NCBI GenBank assembly: GCA_002773185.1
Contig: PFBU01000060.1
Location: 27,659 to 33,618 of the forward strand
DNA from: Candidatus Magasanikbacteria bacterium CG10_big_fil_rev_8_21_14_0_10_36_16
GTDB lineage: Bacteria; Patescibacteriota; Patescibacteriia; Magasanikbacterales; UBA922
DNA length: 5,960 nucleotides
Reading direction: 5' to 3'
This document shows positions 5,460 to 5,960 of the stretch, in pieces; position 1 is the stretch's first letter; each line of letters starts with the position of its first letter. The translations under genes and the position numbers were made by a program. Below the pieces are notes generated by a model that did no database searches, was not told where the DNA came from, and worked only from the letters and a program-made list of their open reading frames with translations.

Positions 5460-5960
5460 ATGAAAAAAAGCTTGTTATACTTAGGTATGGTCGTTATACC
5501 TATTTTATTTTTCAATACTGTCAAGGCAGAAACAAATCTAACAGTGCCTTTTACCACTCAGTCACCTTATGGACATTGGATAGCACCTTGGGACAATGCT
5601 TGTGAAGAGACAAGTACCACTATGATAGACAAATACTACCAAAATTATTCTAGTAAAACTTTGGAGCCTGATGATGCTGGACCAGCTATAATGCGACTTG
5701 TAAAACTAGAAGATAATTTTTTGGGTTTCAACAAAGATACCAATGCTTCACAATTAGCTTACATAATAAACAATTTCTTACCCTGGGAAGCTAAGCTGGT
5801 AGAAAATCCAACTTTAGAACAATTGAAGCACGAAATAGACACCCGACACCCTATTATTGTGCCTGTTTATGTTCCAAACTTGTATAATCCTTATTATTCT
5901 AACAATTTTTATTATCATGTATTAGTGATAAGTGGTTATGATGACAACACAAAAGAATTC
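5460..5960 (+). CDS. Secreted C39-like cysteine peptidase (3' end beyond the window)
   Basis: The frame from ATG 5460 is open to the window edge, giving 167 residues without a stop. The N-terminus is a clear Sec signal peptide: basic MKK, a hydrophobic core (about 5-19), and likely cleavage after VKA (21-23). The mature part starts TNLTVPFTTQSPYGHW and continues to PWDNACEETS. This is the pattern of C39-like (Peptidase_C39_2) proteins, with Q34 as the probable oxyanion residue and C48 as the nucleophile. The segment YYHVLVISGYDD supplies the probable catalytic H153 and D161. It would act outside the cytoplasmic membrane on an unknown peptide or cell-wall substrate; related domains also occur as non-peptidase binding modules. 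It starts 4 nt after the dnaX stop, so it is probably co-transcribed with dnaX. No Shine-Dalgarno is present. The family call is good; the substrate is unknown. Confidence 0.82.
   Translation, partial: MKKSLLYLGMVVIPILFFNTVKAETNLTVPFTTQSPYGHWIAPWDNACEETSTTMIDKYYQNYSSKTLEPDDAGPAIMRLVKLEDNFLGFNKDTNASQLAYIINNFLPWEAKLVENPTLEQLKHEIDTRHPIIVPVYVPNLYNPYYSNNFYYHVLVISGYDDNTKEF

Noticed and set aside
1..5960. CRISPR array, tRNA or rRNA, transposase, or toxin-antitoxin pair
   Set aside because: I saw no regularly spaced repeats, no RNA-gene signatures, and no recombinase or toxin motifs in either strand.

Overview
The window is AT-rich, densely coded bacterial DNA that looks like a chromosome segment of a Candidate Phyla Radiation (Patescibacteria) bacterium. 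The argument rests on the gene set. It holds a membrane-anchored VirD4/HerA-type ATPase with a long N-terminal domain, an uncharacterised coiled-coil protein of a kind I associate with CPR genomes, and a stand-alone SWIB protein. No start seen here has a Shine-Dalgarno sequence, and all four visible stop codons are TAA. No in-frame TGA appears, so nothing suggests a recoded genetic code. I cannot assign a phylum within CPR.

Layout. Positions 2-2467 (+) hold the 3' part of the VirD4/TraG-like ATPase gene. Its reading frame is open through the left edge and encodes a hydrophobic segment there, so the true start lies outside the window. Positions 2468-2630 are non-coding and contain a 32-bp near-perfect palindrome flanked by a 9-bp direct repeat, resembling a small inserted element. 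Positions 2631-3308 (+) encode a 225-residue protein of unknown function. A bidirectional intrinsic terminator (3324-3363) separates it from the convergent SWIB gene (3385-3654, -). Positions 3655-3826 are a divergent promoter region with one sigma70-type promoter for each direction. Positions 3827-5455 (+) are dnaX (DNA polymerase III gamma/tau). Four bases later a secreted C39-like cysteine peptidase gene starts and runs off the right edge.

How the genes relate. There are probably three transcription units: the ATPase gene, possibly with the 225-residue protein gene; the SWIB gene; and dnaX plus the peptidase gene. DnaX belongs to the replisome clamp loader. The ATPase suggests DNA translocation or type IV secretion-like work at the membrane. 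SWIB suggests a DNA- or chromatin-associated role.

The most interesting signal is a run of ten A residues inside the dnaX linker. It is the longest homopolymer in the window, and a shift into either alternative frame meets a stop within a few codons. That layout matches known ways of making a short gamma subunit from dnaX. I see no CRISPR array, tRNA, rRNA, transposase or clear new multi-gene system.
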